64,000 nucleotides of DNA, from contig DATEDF010000022.1 of NCBI GenBank assembly GCA_035286465.1, positions 87,516 to 151,515 on the forward strand, written 5' to 3'. Below are positions 26,779 to 35,042 of this stretch, piece by piece. The notes below the pieces were generated by a model. It was not told the origin of the DNA, searched no databases, and saw nothing but the letters and a program-made list of their open reading frames with translations. Each line of letters opens with the position of its first letter. The first letter of the stretch is position 1. A program made the position numbers and the translations under genes. The DNA is from Fen-1231 sp035286465 (GTDB lineage Bacteria > Gemmatimonadota > Gemmatimonadetes > Gemmatimonadales > Gemmatimonadaceae).

Positions 26779-26779
26779 G

Positions 26780-27226
26780 TCAGGGCTTCACCGTCACGTG
26801 CCCGATCATCCCGAGCGCCGCGTGGGGATCGCACTGGAAGTAGAACTTGCCCGTGCCGAACGTGAGGGCGATGTCCTGCGTCTGGCCGGGGAGCTGGAGC
26901 AGCGGCGTGGCGGGCGGCAGTCCGGTGCGGCCGGGGTTCGAATCCGGGAGGAAGTTCACGTTGTGCACGCCGACGACGATCTTGAACCGCAGTACGTCGC
27001 CGGCGTTCGCCGCGATCTCCTTGGGCGAGTAGTAGTTCCCCTTCTCGTCGGATGTCGCCAACACCTCGATGACCTTGCAGGTCGCACACGGCGTGGCCGT
27101 CGCGGGGAGCGCGGCGGGCGCGGCGGCCGCAGGCAGGGCGCTCTCGGGTTTCGGCGCTTTCTCGCCGCCGCACGCGGCGCTCGCGACGAGGGCGGCGAGC
27201 ACGGGGGCTCGGATCACGAATCGCAT
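26780..27226 (-). CDS. Cupredoxin-type copper lipoprotein (plastocyanin/azurin-like), nos cluster
   Basis: 148 residues. Lipobox-like VASAACGG near residue 19, an Ala/Pro-rich spacer, a CATC motif (~47-50), then a blue-copper fold with ligands in VGVHNVNF and the C-terminal loop CDPHAALGM (Cys-x2-His-x4-Met). Tethered to a membrane in the periplasm, it is a likely electron carrier, and its place at the end of a nosZ-to-nosY block suggests it feeds NosZ. The CATC pair is extra to the blue-copper site and its role is unknown. ATG 27226 fits the lipoprotein signal. Confidence 0.82.
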   Translation of the reverse strand: MRFVIRAPVLAALVASAACGGEKAPKPESALPAAAAPAALPATATPCATCKVIEVLATSDEKGNYYSPKEIAANAGDVLRFKIVVGVHNVNFLPDSNPGRTGLPPATPLLQLPGQTQDIALTFGTGKFYFQCDPHAALGMIGHVTVKP

Positions 27227-27258
27227 CAGGGACTCCAAAGAATCAGTAAACGGTGGGG

Positions 27259-28047
27259 TCAGAAGTCGCGCGTGCGGAACCGGCGCGCCGCGAGCGAGAT
27301 CGGGACGGCACACCACGCGGCGAGCGCGGCGACGGCAATCCCGGTCCCGATCGCACTTCCGAAGGTATGTCGGAACAGCGCGCCCGTGTACCCCATCAGC
27401 GCCGGCACGTCGAGGCGCGTGAGCACGAGCACGCGGGCCAGGTCCACCGGGTTCGCGACCATCATCGCGAGGAGGGGCCTTTCGAGCGGCCAGTCGGCGA
27501 ATGCGGCCGACGCGGCCAGCACGAGGCCGTCGTAGACGACGGTGGTGAGGAGCCACGCCCCGAGCGCGAGGCCGACACCCTTCAGCCGGTCGTCCGTCCG
27601 GAGCGCGATCCACGTCGCGAGGGCCGCGAAGGCGAGCGACAATGCGACGCCGGCCGTGAAGAGCGCGGCGAGCGCGGCGGCGCCCGCACCGGCGCGCAGG
27701 TTGAGCACGAACGGAATGCCTGCCCCGACGGCGAACGCGCCGGCCAGCGGCAGCGCGAGACCAAGGTAGAGCCCCGCGAAGAGTTGGCCGCGCCGCACGG
27801 GTTGGGCGAGGAGCAGCTCGACGAACTCGCGCGACGCGTAGACGTGCATGCTGCCGAACACGAGCGCGACGAGCGGCACCACGAGCAGCACGACGTTGAG
27901 CAGGCTCAGGACGACCTGCGGTCCCGTTCCGCCGAACCAGAACAGCCCTTCGGCGACGAGAAAGAAGCTCGCGGCGTAGGCCGCGATCCACCGGTTGCGC
28001 GAGAGGTCGCGGAGCCCGGCCTCGAGGACGAGCAGGACGATGTTCAC
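27259..28047 (-). CDS. nosY: NosY-type ABC-2 permease
   Basis: 262 residues, six hydrophobic helices (first ~15-40, AAYAASFFLVAEGLFWFGG), and the ABC-2 permease appearance of NosY. Works with NosF in the ABC transporter that helps mature the copper centre of N2O reductase with NosD. GTG start. Overlaps the nosF stop by 4 bases. Part of nosZ-(membrane)-nosL-nosD-nosF-nosY. Confidence 0.88.
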   Translation of the reverse strand: MNIVLLVLEAGLRDLSRNRWIAAYAASFFLVAEGLFWFGGTGPQVVLSLLNVVLLVVPLVALVFGSMHVYASREFVELLLAQPVRRGQLFAGLYLGLALPLAGAFAVGAGIPFVLNLRAGAGAAALAALFTAGVALSLAFAALATWIALRTDDRLKGVGLALGAWLLTTVVYDGLVLAASAAFADWPLERPLLAMMVANPVDLARVLVLTRLDVPALMGYTGALFRHTFGSAIGTGIAVAALAAWCAVPISLAARRFRTRDF

Positions 28048-28820
28048 GCGGCCTCCGGCTCACCGGGGAGCCAGACGGCGGCGGGCGGCGCATCCGCCGC
28101 CGGCGCGAGCGCCCCGCCCCGCGCCGAGCGCATCAGCGCGGCGATAGCCGGCTCGAGCCGCGTCTCGCCGGTGCGCGCGAGGAGCGCCGCCACGGTGCCG
28201 GCGAATCGCAGGGAGCCGTCGCACAGGAAGGCGACGTCGTCGGCCAGCTCCTCCAACTCCGCCAGGATGTGCGAGGAGACAACGACCGTACGGCCCTCGG
28301 CGCGCGCGCGTCGGATCTTCTCCTTGAGCACCCCGCTCGCGACGGGATCGAGCCCCGCCGTGGGCTCGTCGAGGATGAGGAGTGCGGGACGGAAGAGAAA
28401 CGCGATCGCCGCGTTCAGCTTCTGTCGCGTGCCGCCAGAGAGCGTCCCCACCGGCTTGTCCATCTCGCGCTGCAGCGCGAACGCGCCGATCAGTTCCTCG
28501 TCGCGCGCGGTCCCCGGCCGGAGCGCCGACACGAGCGCGAGCACGTCGCGCACGCGCAGGTTGTCCGGGAAGCGCGCGGCCTGCGGCATGTAACCGAGCG
28601 CGCGCCGGTAGTCGCCGGCGGCGTCCGCCGGCTCGCCGTTGACGAGCAGCGCGCCCGCGTCGGGACGCGTGAGGCCAAGCACGATCTTGAGGAGCGTCGT
28701 CTTCCCCGACGCGTTGGGGCCGACCAGGGCCGTCACGGCGCCGGGGCGCACGGCGAGCGAGATGTCCGTGAGGACCTGGAGCGCGCCGAAGCGTTTGCGG
28801 ATGCCGGCGAGCGCGATCAT
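28044..28820 (-). CDS. nosF: NosF-type ABC ATPase
   Basis: 258 residues. Walker A GPNASGKTTL, signature LSGGTRQKLN, Walker B ALLILDEPTAGLD, H-loop SSHIL. The signature variant GGTRQK is typical of NosF. Couples ATP hydrolysis to the NosDFY machinery delivering sulfur or a related precursor for CuZ assembly. ATG 28820 overlaps the nosD stop (ATGA); the long in-frame extension upstream has no homology. Confidence 0.9.
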   Translation of the reverse strand: MIALAGIRKRFGALQVLTDISLAVRPGAVTALVGPNASGKTTLLKIVLGLTRPDAGALLVNGEPADAAGDYRRALGYMPQAARFPDNLRVRDVLALVSALRPGTARDEELIGAFALQREMDKPVGTLSGGTRQKLNAAIAFLFRPALLILDEPTAGLDPVASGVLKEKIRRARAEGRTVVVSSHILAELEELADDVAFLCDGSLRFAGTVAALLARTGETRLEPAIAALMRSARGGALAPAADAPPAAVWLPGEPEAA

Positions 28821-30058
28821 CGGGGCGAGCGCATCAGCGGGCTCCTGTCCACGAGTGCCGCCGGGGTGAGCACCGGCAACACGCGCTCGGCCGCGTCGAG
28901 GAGCGCGACCAGCGGGCTGCGGAGCAGCACGAGCGCCGGCGGGTGCTGCTCCACGACGAGGGCGAAGAAGCGCACGGGATGGAAGGGTACGTCGCCGACG
29001 CCGTCGCCGTCGAGGTCGTAGCCCTTGTACTCGTCCCACCAGTTCCCCGCGAACGTCGCGCTCGGCGAGCGCGAGTTGGTGCTGACGTCGAACGCGTTGG
29101 CAGCGAACCGGTTGCCCGTGAAGCGGTCGTCCTCCGCGTCGGCGAGCACCTTCACGGCCCACCCGTTCTGCACGAAGTCGTTGTCGCGCACGGCGAGGCG
29201 CGACGAGCCCTCGAGGTAGAGCCCCGTCGAGTTCCGCGAGAACAGATTCCCGGCGATCTCGCCGCCGAGGATCTCCTTGAGGAGGAGCCCGTAGGCCGCG
29301 CTCCCCAGGGAGCGCTCGAAGCGGTTGCCGCGGATGACGATCCCGCGGCTGTACATCACGGCGACGCCCGAGGCGTTGTCGCGGAACGTGTTCTCCTCGT
29401 AGCGGCAGGAGTCGGAGAACATGAAGTGCAGGCCATAGCGCTGGCTTCGCTCGCTGACGTTCTGCCGTGTGACGCCGTGTTGCGAGAACTCGAAGTAGAT
29501 CCCGTCGCGGTGGCCGCGCACCACGTTCCGCTCGACGACGGCGCCCGGCGAGTACCAGAGATGAATGCCGTTGCCGCTCGTCGTCTGCGACACGCCGTGC
29601 GCGATGATCGTGTTCTCCCGCACGACGCAGTCGGCGGCGCGCTCGAGGTAGATGCCGAACAGGTTGTCGAGCAGGCGGTTGCGCTCGATCAGGCAGCGGC
29701 GCGCGCCGCGCACGCGCAGTCCGGCGCGGTCCTCGAGGTTCGAGACGCCGGTGCGCGCGAGCGCGAGCCCCCGCACGGTCACGTCGTCCGCGGCGATCAC
29801 GAGCACCTCGCGCTGCCCTTCCCCGTCGAGCACGGGCCAGCCGCGCCCCTCGAGCGTGAGACCGGGCGTGCGCACGACGAGATCGCGCTCGCGGTACGTA
29901 CCGGCCTCGATCACGATGCGATCGCCGGGGCGCGCCAACGCCAGCGCCGCGGCGATCGTGCGCACGCTGCGGCGGGGGCCGACGACGATGTCGGCCGCGC
30001 GGAGCGACGCCGGAACCCCGAGCGCCAGGAGAGCGATGATCGCCGGGAGCCGCCTCAT
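28817..30058 (-). CDS. nosD: NosD, periplasmic copper-centre assembly protein
   Basis: 413 residues: signal peptide ending near ASLRAAD, then a right-handed parallel beta-helix made of many ~22-residue turns (ERNRLLDNLFGIYLERA, RENTIIAHGVSQTTSGNGIHL, RGNRFERSLGS) as in NosD/CASH domain proteins. Required for building the CuZ cluster of NosZ. ATG 30058 overlaps the nosL stop. The C-terminal tail (FFALVVEQHPPALVLLRS) matches the hydrophobic end of other NosD proteins. Confidence 0.9.
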   Translation of the reverse strand: MRRLPAIIALLALGVPASLRAADIVVGPRRSVRTIAAALALARPGDRIVIEAGTYRERDLVVRTPGLTLEGRGWPVLDGEGQREVLVIAADDVTVRGLALARTGVSNLEDRAGLRVRGARRCLIERNRLLDNLFGIYLERAADCVVRENTIIAHGVSQTTSGNGIHLWYSPGAVVERNVVRGHRDGIYFEFSQHGVTRQNVSERSQRYGLHFMFSDSCRYEENTFRDNASGVAVMYSRGIVIRGNRFERSLGSAAYGLLLKEILGGEIAGNLFSRNSTGLYLEGSSRLAVRDNDFVQNGWAVKVLADAEDDRFTGNRFAANAFDVSTNSRSPSATFAGNWWDEYKGYDLDGDGVGDVPFHPVRFFALVVEQHPPALVLLRSPLVALLDAAERVLPVLTPAALVDRSPLMRSPR

Positions 30059-30519
30059 CGCCGGGCCGGCCCCGCGTGGGTCGTGTCCGCGAGCAGGTCG
30101 GCCCACGTGAGCACGCGGCCGCCGAGCCGGGCGCGCCGCTCCTCGGCGGCCGTCGGCGAAGCGAAGGCGACCAGCGAACGCCCCATCGGGCTCTTGAGGA
30201 GGCCCCCCTCGAGGAACCCCGCCTGCTCGACGCGAACGAAGGTGCCGGGATGTTGCGCGTCCAAGACGTAGAGCGCGCGCACCGTGCCCGGCTTCGCTGC
30301 GCGCGCCCAGCCCGCGAGACACTCGATGGAGTCGAACTTGTGCGCGCGGCCCTTGCGCGTCACCGCCTCACCGCCGAAGCGCGCATCGGCGATCGTCATC
30401 CGGCAGTAGTCGCAGGCGTCCTCGTTCAGCGCGATCGGTTCCGGCCCCGCAACGGCACAGCCGGTTAGCAGCGCCGGGAACACGACCACCGTGAGCGGGA
30501 ACCGCAGGTGACGATGCAT
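30055..30519 (-). CDS. nosL: NosL copper chaperone lipoprotein
   Basis: 154 residues. Lipoprotein signal with lipobox LLTGC near 18-21, then the Cu(I)-binding DACDYCRMTIAD motif (Cys-x2-Cys-x-Met) and a NosL-like C-terminal region (KFDSIECLAGWA). Delivers copper to the N2O reductase maturation machinery. ATG 30519. Its stop overlaps the nosD start. Confidence 0.92.
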   Translation of the reverse strand: MHRHLRFPLTVVVFPALLTGCAVAGPEPIALNEDACDYCRMTIADARFGGEAVTRKGRAHKFDSIECLAGWARAAKPGTVRALYVLDAQHPGTFVRVEQAGFLEGGLLKSPMGRSLVAFASPTAAEERRARLGGRVLTWADLLADTTHAGPARR

Positions 30520-30562
30520 GTGGTGACGGAGGAAGTCGGTGTAACGCCGCGCGGGTCGCGCG

Positions 30563-31192
30563 CTACGCCGCGACCATGAACGGAACGGACGCCACGCGCG
30601 CGGAAGTGCGATCCGCGCGCGCGCGCCGGAAAAAGGCAAGGTAGAGCGCGAACGCCACGAGCGCCGCGGCGAGCACGAGCGCCCAGCCGCCGGAGGCGGG
30701 CCACGACGTCGCCCTGAAGTTGAGCAACTGCTTGGTGCCGAGGAGCGGCGGCTGATAGGACATCCCCGGGATCCGGATGATCGCGTTCGGGTCGAGATCG
30801 TGCCCGTAGTCATAGCCCCACCGCCAGTAGTCCGCGAGCCCCGCGAGGAGGAGGGCGCCAAGCGCCGTTCCCCAGATGGCGAAAGGCACTCGCTTCCCCA
30901 GTGCGGCGACGCCGAGCCCCGTCACGATGAGCCCGCCCAGCAGCACCGGCATGAAGCGCAACTCCGGAATGGCGTCCGGCTCGATGCGCTTCATGCCGAT
31001 GTAGTGATTGAGTCCGTTGATGTTCGCGAGGTCATGCTCTTTCACCCCGTCCACCGTATTGACCCGGATGAGCATGCCGAGCCCCTCGGGGTATTGCGGC
31101 GCGAAGAGGGAGACCCGCCAGAGCGGCAGCGCGTAGGCCGCGCTCATCAGAAGCGCGGCGACGACAACGAGGGTGCGCACAAGGCGGGACAT
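30563..31192 (-). CDS. Nos-cluster inner-membrane protein, possible NosB counterpart
   Basis: 209 residues with about four helices: 5-25, ~80-100, ~105-125 and a last one near 172-192 (GGWALVLAAALVAFALYLAFF). A periplasmic loop contains VNTVDGVKEHDLANINGLNHYIGM and a second YDYGHDLDPNAIIRIPGMSYQPPLLG. I see no enzyme motif. Clade II nos clusters are known to carry a membrane protein of unknown function (NosB) beside nosZ; position and topology fit, but I cannot confirm homology. Confidence 0.6.
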   Translation of the reverse strand: MSRLVRTLVVVAALLMSAAYALPLWRVSLFAPQYPEGLGMLIRVNTVDGVKEHDLANINGLNHYIGMKRIEPDAIPELRFMPVLLGGLIVTGLGVAALGKRVPFAIWGTALGALLLAGLADYWRWGYDYGHDLDPNAIIRIPGMSYQPPLLGTKQLLNFRATSWPASGGWALVLAAALVAFALYLAFFRRARADRTSARVASVPFMVAA

Positions 31193-31226
31193 GGCCGGGG
31201 GTTCCGGTGAGGGCCGGGCCGTGCGG

Positions 31227-31246
31227 CGGGGCGACGATGCGCCCCG
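31227..31246 (-). terminator. Hairpin downstream of nosZ
   Basis: CGGGGCG (31227-31233) pairs with CGCCCCG (31240-31246) across a six-base loop, beginning about 20 bases past the nosZ stop. It may attenuate transcription into the accessory genes so that NosZ is made in excess. Confidence 0.4.
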
Positions 31247-31265
31247 GCCGCGCGGCGTCAGTGCG

Positions 31266-33269
31266 TCACTCCTTCTCTCCGCCGGCCTTCGGCGCCGCCG
31301 AAGGCCCTCTGGAGAGCGTCCCCGTCAGCGCGACGTTGCTCCCCGCCGGCGAGACGCGCACGTACCCCTGCATCTCCTGATGGAGCGCCGAGCAGAAGTC
31401 GGTGCAGTACATCGGGAACACGCCCACCCGAGAGGGGATCCACCGGAGCGTCCTCGTCTCGCCGGGCATCACGAGCAGCTCGCCGTTCGTGTTGCCCATG
31501 ATCGCGAAGCCGTGCGGGACGTCCCAGTCCTGCTCGAGGTTCGTGACATGGAAGAGGACCGTGTCGCCGAGCTGCACGCCCTCGATGTTGTCGGGGGCGA
31601 AGTGCGAGCGGATCGCCGTCATCCGCACGTGCACCTTCTTCCCGTCGCGGGTGACGCCGGTCTCGCGCTCGGCGCGCGCGACCATCGGGTTCCGGTTCTC
31701 GGCGAGCTTGAAGAACTTGAGCTGCTTGTCCTTGATCTTCGCGGCCTCGATGGCGTTCCCGTAATGCGGCTCGCCCTCGGTCGGAAAATCGAGCAGGAGG
31801 CGCATCTTGTTACCGGTGTTGTCGTAGAGCTGCGCGCTCTGCGTGAGCTCCGGGCCGGTGGGCAGGTAGCGGTCCTTCGTGATCTTGTTGAGCGCGATCA
31901 CGTACTTCGCGTTCGGTTTCCGGGTGCCGCCACCGGGAATCATCAGGTGACCGATCGAGTAGTAGGTCGGCACGCGGTCCACGACCTCCCAGGTGCCGAG
32001 CTTCCACTTCACGATCTCGGACGAGATGAACATCGAGGTGTAGGCGTAGCCCTTGCCGTCGAACTCGGTATGGAGGGGGCCCAGTCCCGGGTTCTGCACC
32101 TCGCCGGCCAGCGTGGACTCGTATGTGAGCACCGGGATGCCGTCGAGTTCGCCCTCGAAGGCCTTGTCGGCGATCGCCTTCTGCATCTTCGAGAACGAGT
32201 GAACCGGGATCACGCTGGCGAGCTTCCCGCCCGCGGTGATGTACTCGCCCGTCGGGTCCACGTCGGCGCCGTGCGGCGACTTGGGCGTCGGGAGGAAGTA
32301 CATCGCGCCCGGGCAGTCCTTCGGCTCCAGTTGCGTGACGGTCGTCAATCGCTCGGTCCGCGCGATGCGCGTGAACTCCTCCACCACGTTGTGGAGGTAC
32401 TCGACGCTCGCCGGCCTTCCCTTCCCCGCCTTGACGCAGGCGTCAATCGCCTTCCAGCTCACCGCGGCGACAAAGTCCTTGTCCCTCTGCGAGGCGTTGA
32501 CCTCGAGGAGCGAGTTGGCCTGCTCGGTGTTGTACGTGCTGAGGAACATCCACCCGTGACTCGGGCCCTTCCCCGCCCGCGCGAGATCGTAGCTGAAGCC
32601 GGGGACGATCATCTGGAACGCGATCGCCATCTTGCCGGGCTGGTCGGCGCGGATGAAGGAGATCTGTCCCTTGAAGCGCTGCTTGAAGTCCGCGATCGGC
32701 ACGTCGGCATTCGGGACGGGGACGGAGAAGCGCGTGGACGAGATCACGAACTCGCTGTTCTCCGTCACGAACGGCGAGCCGTGGTTTCCGGCCGCGTTCG
32801 GGATCTCGATGATCTCTTCCGTCTCCATGCGCGTGAGGTCAATGCGCGCGATCCGCGGCGTGTTGTTGCCGTTGACGAAGAGCCAGCGGCCGTCGTCCTC
32901 GCCGGCGGTCTGCGAGAGCGTCGTGTGGTGCACGTCGTCCCACGGGATGAAGCCGTAGGACGTGTTGAGCATGGCCTTCGTCTCTTCGCTGTACCCGTAG
33001 CCGTTCTCCGGGTACTGCGAGAAGACGGGGATCGTCTTCAGCCGGCGTCCCGACGGGAGCGCGTACACCCCCACCTGTCCGTTGAAACCCCCGGAGAGGA
33101 AGGCGTAGAACTCGTCGTAGTCGCCGGGCGCGACGTACACGCGCTGCGCGGCGTCGCCCGCGGTGAGCGCCGGCGCGCCTTGTCGGGTCGAGCACGCATA
33201 GCCGAGGCCGAGAATCGCGACGACGGCCGCGACACCGGCGAGCAGGCGGGAGCGAAGGAACCGGGACAT
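31266..33269 (-). CDS. nosZ: Nitrous-oxide reductase NosZ (clade II type)
   Basis: Reduces N2O to N2. 667 residues: an N-terminal seven-bladed propeller holding the CuZ cluster (DDVHHTTL supplies histidines) and a C-terminal cupredoxin domain with the binuclear CuA motif MYCTDFCSALHQEM. The signal region (LLAGVAAVVAILGLGYAC) lacks a twin-arginine motif and has a lipobox-like cysteine, so it looks Sec-exported, a mark of clade II NosZ. ATG start with GAGG 8 bases upstream. Divergent NsrR-type regulator next door. Confidence 0.95.
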   Translation of the reverse strand: MSRFLRSRLLAGVAAVVAILGLGYACSTRQGAPALTAGDAAQRVYVAPGDYDEFYAFLSGGFNGQVGVYALPSGRRLKTIPVFSQYPENGYGYSEETKAMLNTSYGFIPWDDVHHTTLSQTAGEDDGRWLFVNGNNTPRIARIDLTRMETEEIIEIPNAAGNHGSPFVTENSEFVISSTRFSVPVPNADVPIADFKQRFKGQISFIRADQPGKMAIAFQMIVPGFSYDLARAGKGPSHGWMFLSTYNTEQANSLLEVNASQRDKDFVAAVSWKAIDACVKAGKGRPASVEYLHNVVEEFTRIARTERLTTVTQLEPKDCPGAMYFLPTPKSPHGADVDPTGEYITAGGKLASVIPVHSFSKMQKAIADKAFEGELDGIPVLTYESTLAGEVQNPGLGPLHTEFDGKGYAYTSMFISSEIVKWKLGTWEVVDRVPTYYSIGHLMIPGGGTRKPNAKYVIALNKITKDRYLPTGPELTQSAQLYDNTGNKMRLLLDFPTEGEPHYGNAIEAAKIKDKQLKFFKLAENRNPMVARAERETGVTRDGKKVHVRMTAIRSHFAPDNIEGVQLGDTVLFHVTNLEQDWDVPHGFAIMGNTNGELLVMPGETRTLRWIPSRVGVFPMYCTDFCSALHQEMQGYVRVSPAGSNVALTGTLSRGPSAAPKAGGEKE

Positions 33270-33326
33270 GGTGGGTGCCTCGTGGGTGGGAAAGGGCCAA
33301 TCGCAGGGCGCGGCGGCATGCGGAGG

Positions 33327-33355
33327 TTGACCTTCCGCGCCTCGGCGCCTATATC
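33327..33355 (+). promoter_or_regulatory. Sigma-70-type promoter for the Rrf2/NsrR gene
   Basis: TTGACC (33327-33332), a 17-base spacer and TATATC (33350-33355), transcribing rightward to the gene at 33440 with a ~78-base leader. The A+T-rich stretch 33350-33375, unusual in this genome, overlaps the expected start site and is the best candidate for an NsrR operator serving both this gene and the divergent nosZ. Confidence 0.6.
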
Positions 33356-33439
33356 TTGCTGTTTACTTACCACTTTGCGGTGTCGGCGCACGCCTGACTG
33401 TGCGTCGGCGATTCCCCGACGGAGTTCCCCGGAGCCCCC

Positions 33440-33871
33440 GTGCGACTCACTCGGCATACCGATAACGCGTTGCGCTGTCTCACTTTGCTGGCGATGCGCC
33501 CGGAGGTGCCCGTCACCGTCGGCGAGGTGGCGCGGCGGATGCGGATGTCGGAGGACCACCTCTTCAAGGTGATCGGCCGGCTCGTCCAGCTCGGCTACGT
33601 GAAGACCCAGCGCGGGCGCTCGGGCGGCGTGCGGCTCGCCAAACCGCCGCGCGAAATCCGGATCGGACGGGTCGTGCGTGAGACGGAGGAGAGTTTTGCA
33701 CTCGTGGAGTGCTTCACGCCCGAGACGAACCAGTGCCCGATCGCGCCGGCCTGCGTGTTGGCGACCACGCTCGATCGCGCCCTGAAGGCGTTCCTCGGAG
33801 TGCTCGACGAGCTGACGCTGGCGGACCTGGTCAGGCAGCCGAGGCGGCTGGAGCGGTTGATGCCGCTTTGA
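33440..33871 (+). CDS. nsrR: Rrf2-family regulator, NsrR-like (NO-sensing Fe-S)
   Basis: 143 residues. N-terminal winged helix (TVGEVARRMRMSEDHLFKVIGRLVQLGYV) and three cysteines in ECFTPETNQCPIAPAC (C-x7-C-x5-C), the Fe-S ligand set of NsrR, which senses nitric oxide. GTG start. Divergent from nosZ, so it probably controls the nos operon in response to nitrosative or denitrification conditions. IscR is the alternative assignment, but the cysteine pattern and neighbourhood favour NsrR. Confidence 0.85.
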   Translation: MRLTRHTDNALRCLTLLAMRPEVPVTVGEVARRMRMSEDHLFKVIGRLVQLGYVKTQRGRSGGVRLAKPPREIRIGRVVRETEESFALVECFTPETNQCPIAPACVLATTLDRALKAFLGVLDELTLADLVRQPRRLERLMPL

Positions 33872-33881
33872 CACTGCAGAA

Positions 33882-33972
33882 GCGAGTAGAGCGTAGACGG
33901 TAGACAGGAGACCGTGTACGTATGCAAACGTGAACGGTCTCCTGTCTACCGTCTACGCTCTACTCGTCGTTG
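33882..33972. repeat. Heptamer-register element C: 33-bp perfect hairpin
   Basis: Arm 33883-33915 is the exact reverse complement of 33934-33966, loop 18 bases. Read in sevens the left arm is TAGAGCG TAGACGG TAGACAG GAGACCG; the right arm is its mirror (ACCGTCT, ACGCTCT, ACTCGTC). The right arm contains the maf stop codon (TAG on the minus strand). Sits between convergent nsrR and maf and is almost certainly a bidirectional terminator. Confidence 0.85.
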
Positions 33973-34583
33973 TAGTTGAGCCCCGAGCCGAAGCCGTATC
34001 GCACCCCGACGCGCGCGAGCAGCTCCACCAGCCGCGCGAGCCCCAGTCCCATCACGCTGAAGTAGTCGCCGTCCACCCGCTCGACGATCGTCGCGCCGTA
34101 GCCCTGGATGCCGTACGAGCCCGCCTTGTCGAGCGGCTCGCCGGTGGCGACGTACGCGGCGACGTCGCCCTCGGTGAGCGGACGAAAGGTGACCGTGACG
34201 GCTTCCACGGCCGACTCTGTGCGCGCGCCCCGCGCCACCGCCACCGCGGTGAACACCGTGTGCGCGCGGCCACTCAGGCGACGCAGCATCGCGGCCGCGT
34301 CCGCCGCATCGCGGGGCTTGCCGAGGATGTCGCCGTCCACGACCACGATGGTGTCGGCGGCGATCACCGCGACCCCGGCCTCGCCGTCGGCGATCGCGCG
34401 CGCCTTGATGCGCGCGAGGCGTTCGGCGTGCCCGGCCGGTGTCTCACCGCCCAGGAGCGACTCGTCCACGTGTGCCGGGCGCACCTCGTGCGGGATCCCG
34501 ATGAGCGCGAGCAGCTCGCGGCGCCGGGGCGACGCCGAGGCGAGGATGACTCTGGGCGAGGCCGGCCCGCCGCGGTCCGCCAT
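33960..34583 (-). CDS. maf: Maf-like nucleoside triphosphate pyrophosphatase
   Basis: 207 residues. Maf/YhdE signature: ILASASPRRRELL at 13-25, AADTIVVVDGDILGKP near 75-90 and YGIQGYGATIVERVDGDYFSVMGL near 157-180. Hydrolyses non-canonical or pyrimidine NTPs (dTTPase/UTPase subfamily from the ERV-GDY pattern). ATG 34583. Last residues NYNDE and the stop are encoded by the edge of element C. Followed upstream by dtd after 14 bases. Confidence 0.92.
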   Translation of the reverse strand: MADRGGPASPRVILASASPRRRELLALIGIPHEVRPAHVDESLLGGETPAGHAERLARIKARAIADGEAGVAVIAADTIVVVDGDILGKPRDAADAAAMLRRLSGRAHTVFTAVAVARGARTESAVEAVTVTFRPLTEGDVAAYVATGEPLDKAGSYGIQGYGATIVERVDGDYFSVMGLGLARLVELLARVGVRYGFGSGLNYNDE

Positions 34584-34597
34584 CCGGGGTCTCCCGC

Positions 34598-35035
34598 CTA
34601 TCGCTCGAGCCAGAGTGTCACGGGGCCGTCGTTCACCAGCTCGACGTCCATCATCGCCCCGAACTCCCCTGTCTCCACGCGGAGCCCGCGCTCGCGCAGG
34701 AGCTGAACGAAGCGCTCGTAGAGCGGAATCGCCGTCTCGGGGCGCGCCGCGTCGAGAAAGCTCGGCCGGCGCCCCTTCGCCGAGTCGCCGTACAGCGTGA
34801 ACTGCGAGACGACGAGCACCGCGCCACCAACGTCGTCGAGCGCGAGGTTCATCTTGCCCTCCGCGTCGCCGAAGAGGCGAAGCCCGGCGACCTTGTCGGC
34901 CATCCACGCGAGCTGCTCGTCGCCGTCGGTGTGCGTGAAACCGACGAGGAGCACGAAGCCCGTCGCGATCCGTCCCGTGACTCGACCGCCGACCCGGACC
35001 TCCGCTCGCGAGACGCGCTGTAGCGCAATTCGCAT
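34598..35035 (-). CDS. dtd: D-aminoacyl-tRNA deacylase
   Basis: 145 residues, standard length. Removes D-amino acids from mischarged tRNAs. Motifs: N-terminal MRIALQRVSRAEVRVGG, catalytic VVSQFTLYGD, and C-terminal NDGPVTLWLE (Gly-cis-Pro). Likely cotranscribed with maf. ATG 35035 is about 8 bases after a TATTCT element on the same strand. Confidence 0.96.
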   Translation of the reverse strand: MRIALQRVSRAEVRVGGRVTGRIATGFVLLVGFTHTDGDEQLAWMADKVAGLRLFGDAEGKMNLALDDVGGAVLVVSQFTLYGDSAKGRRPSFLDAARPETAIPLYERFVQLLRERGLRVETGEFGAMMDVELVNDGPVTLWLER

Positions 35036-35042
35036 GAGGGCG

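Noticed and set aside
33270..33439. A defined NsrR operator between nosZ and nsrR
   Set aside because: The A+T-rich start region is suggestive, but I could not find a convincing inverted repeat to the known consensus.
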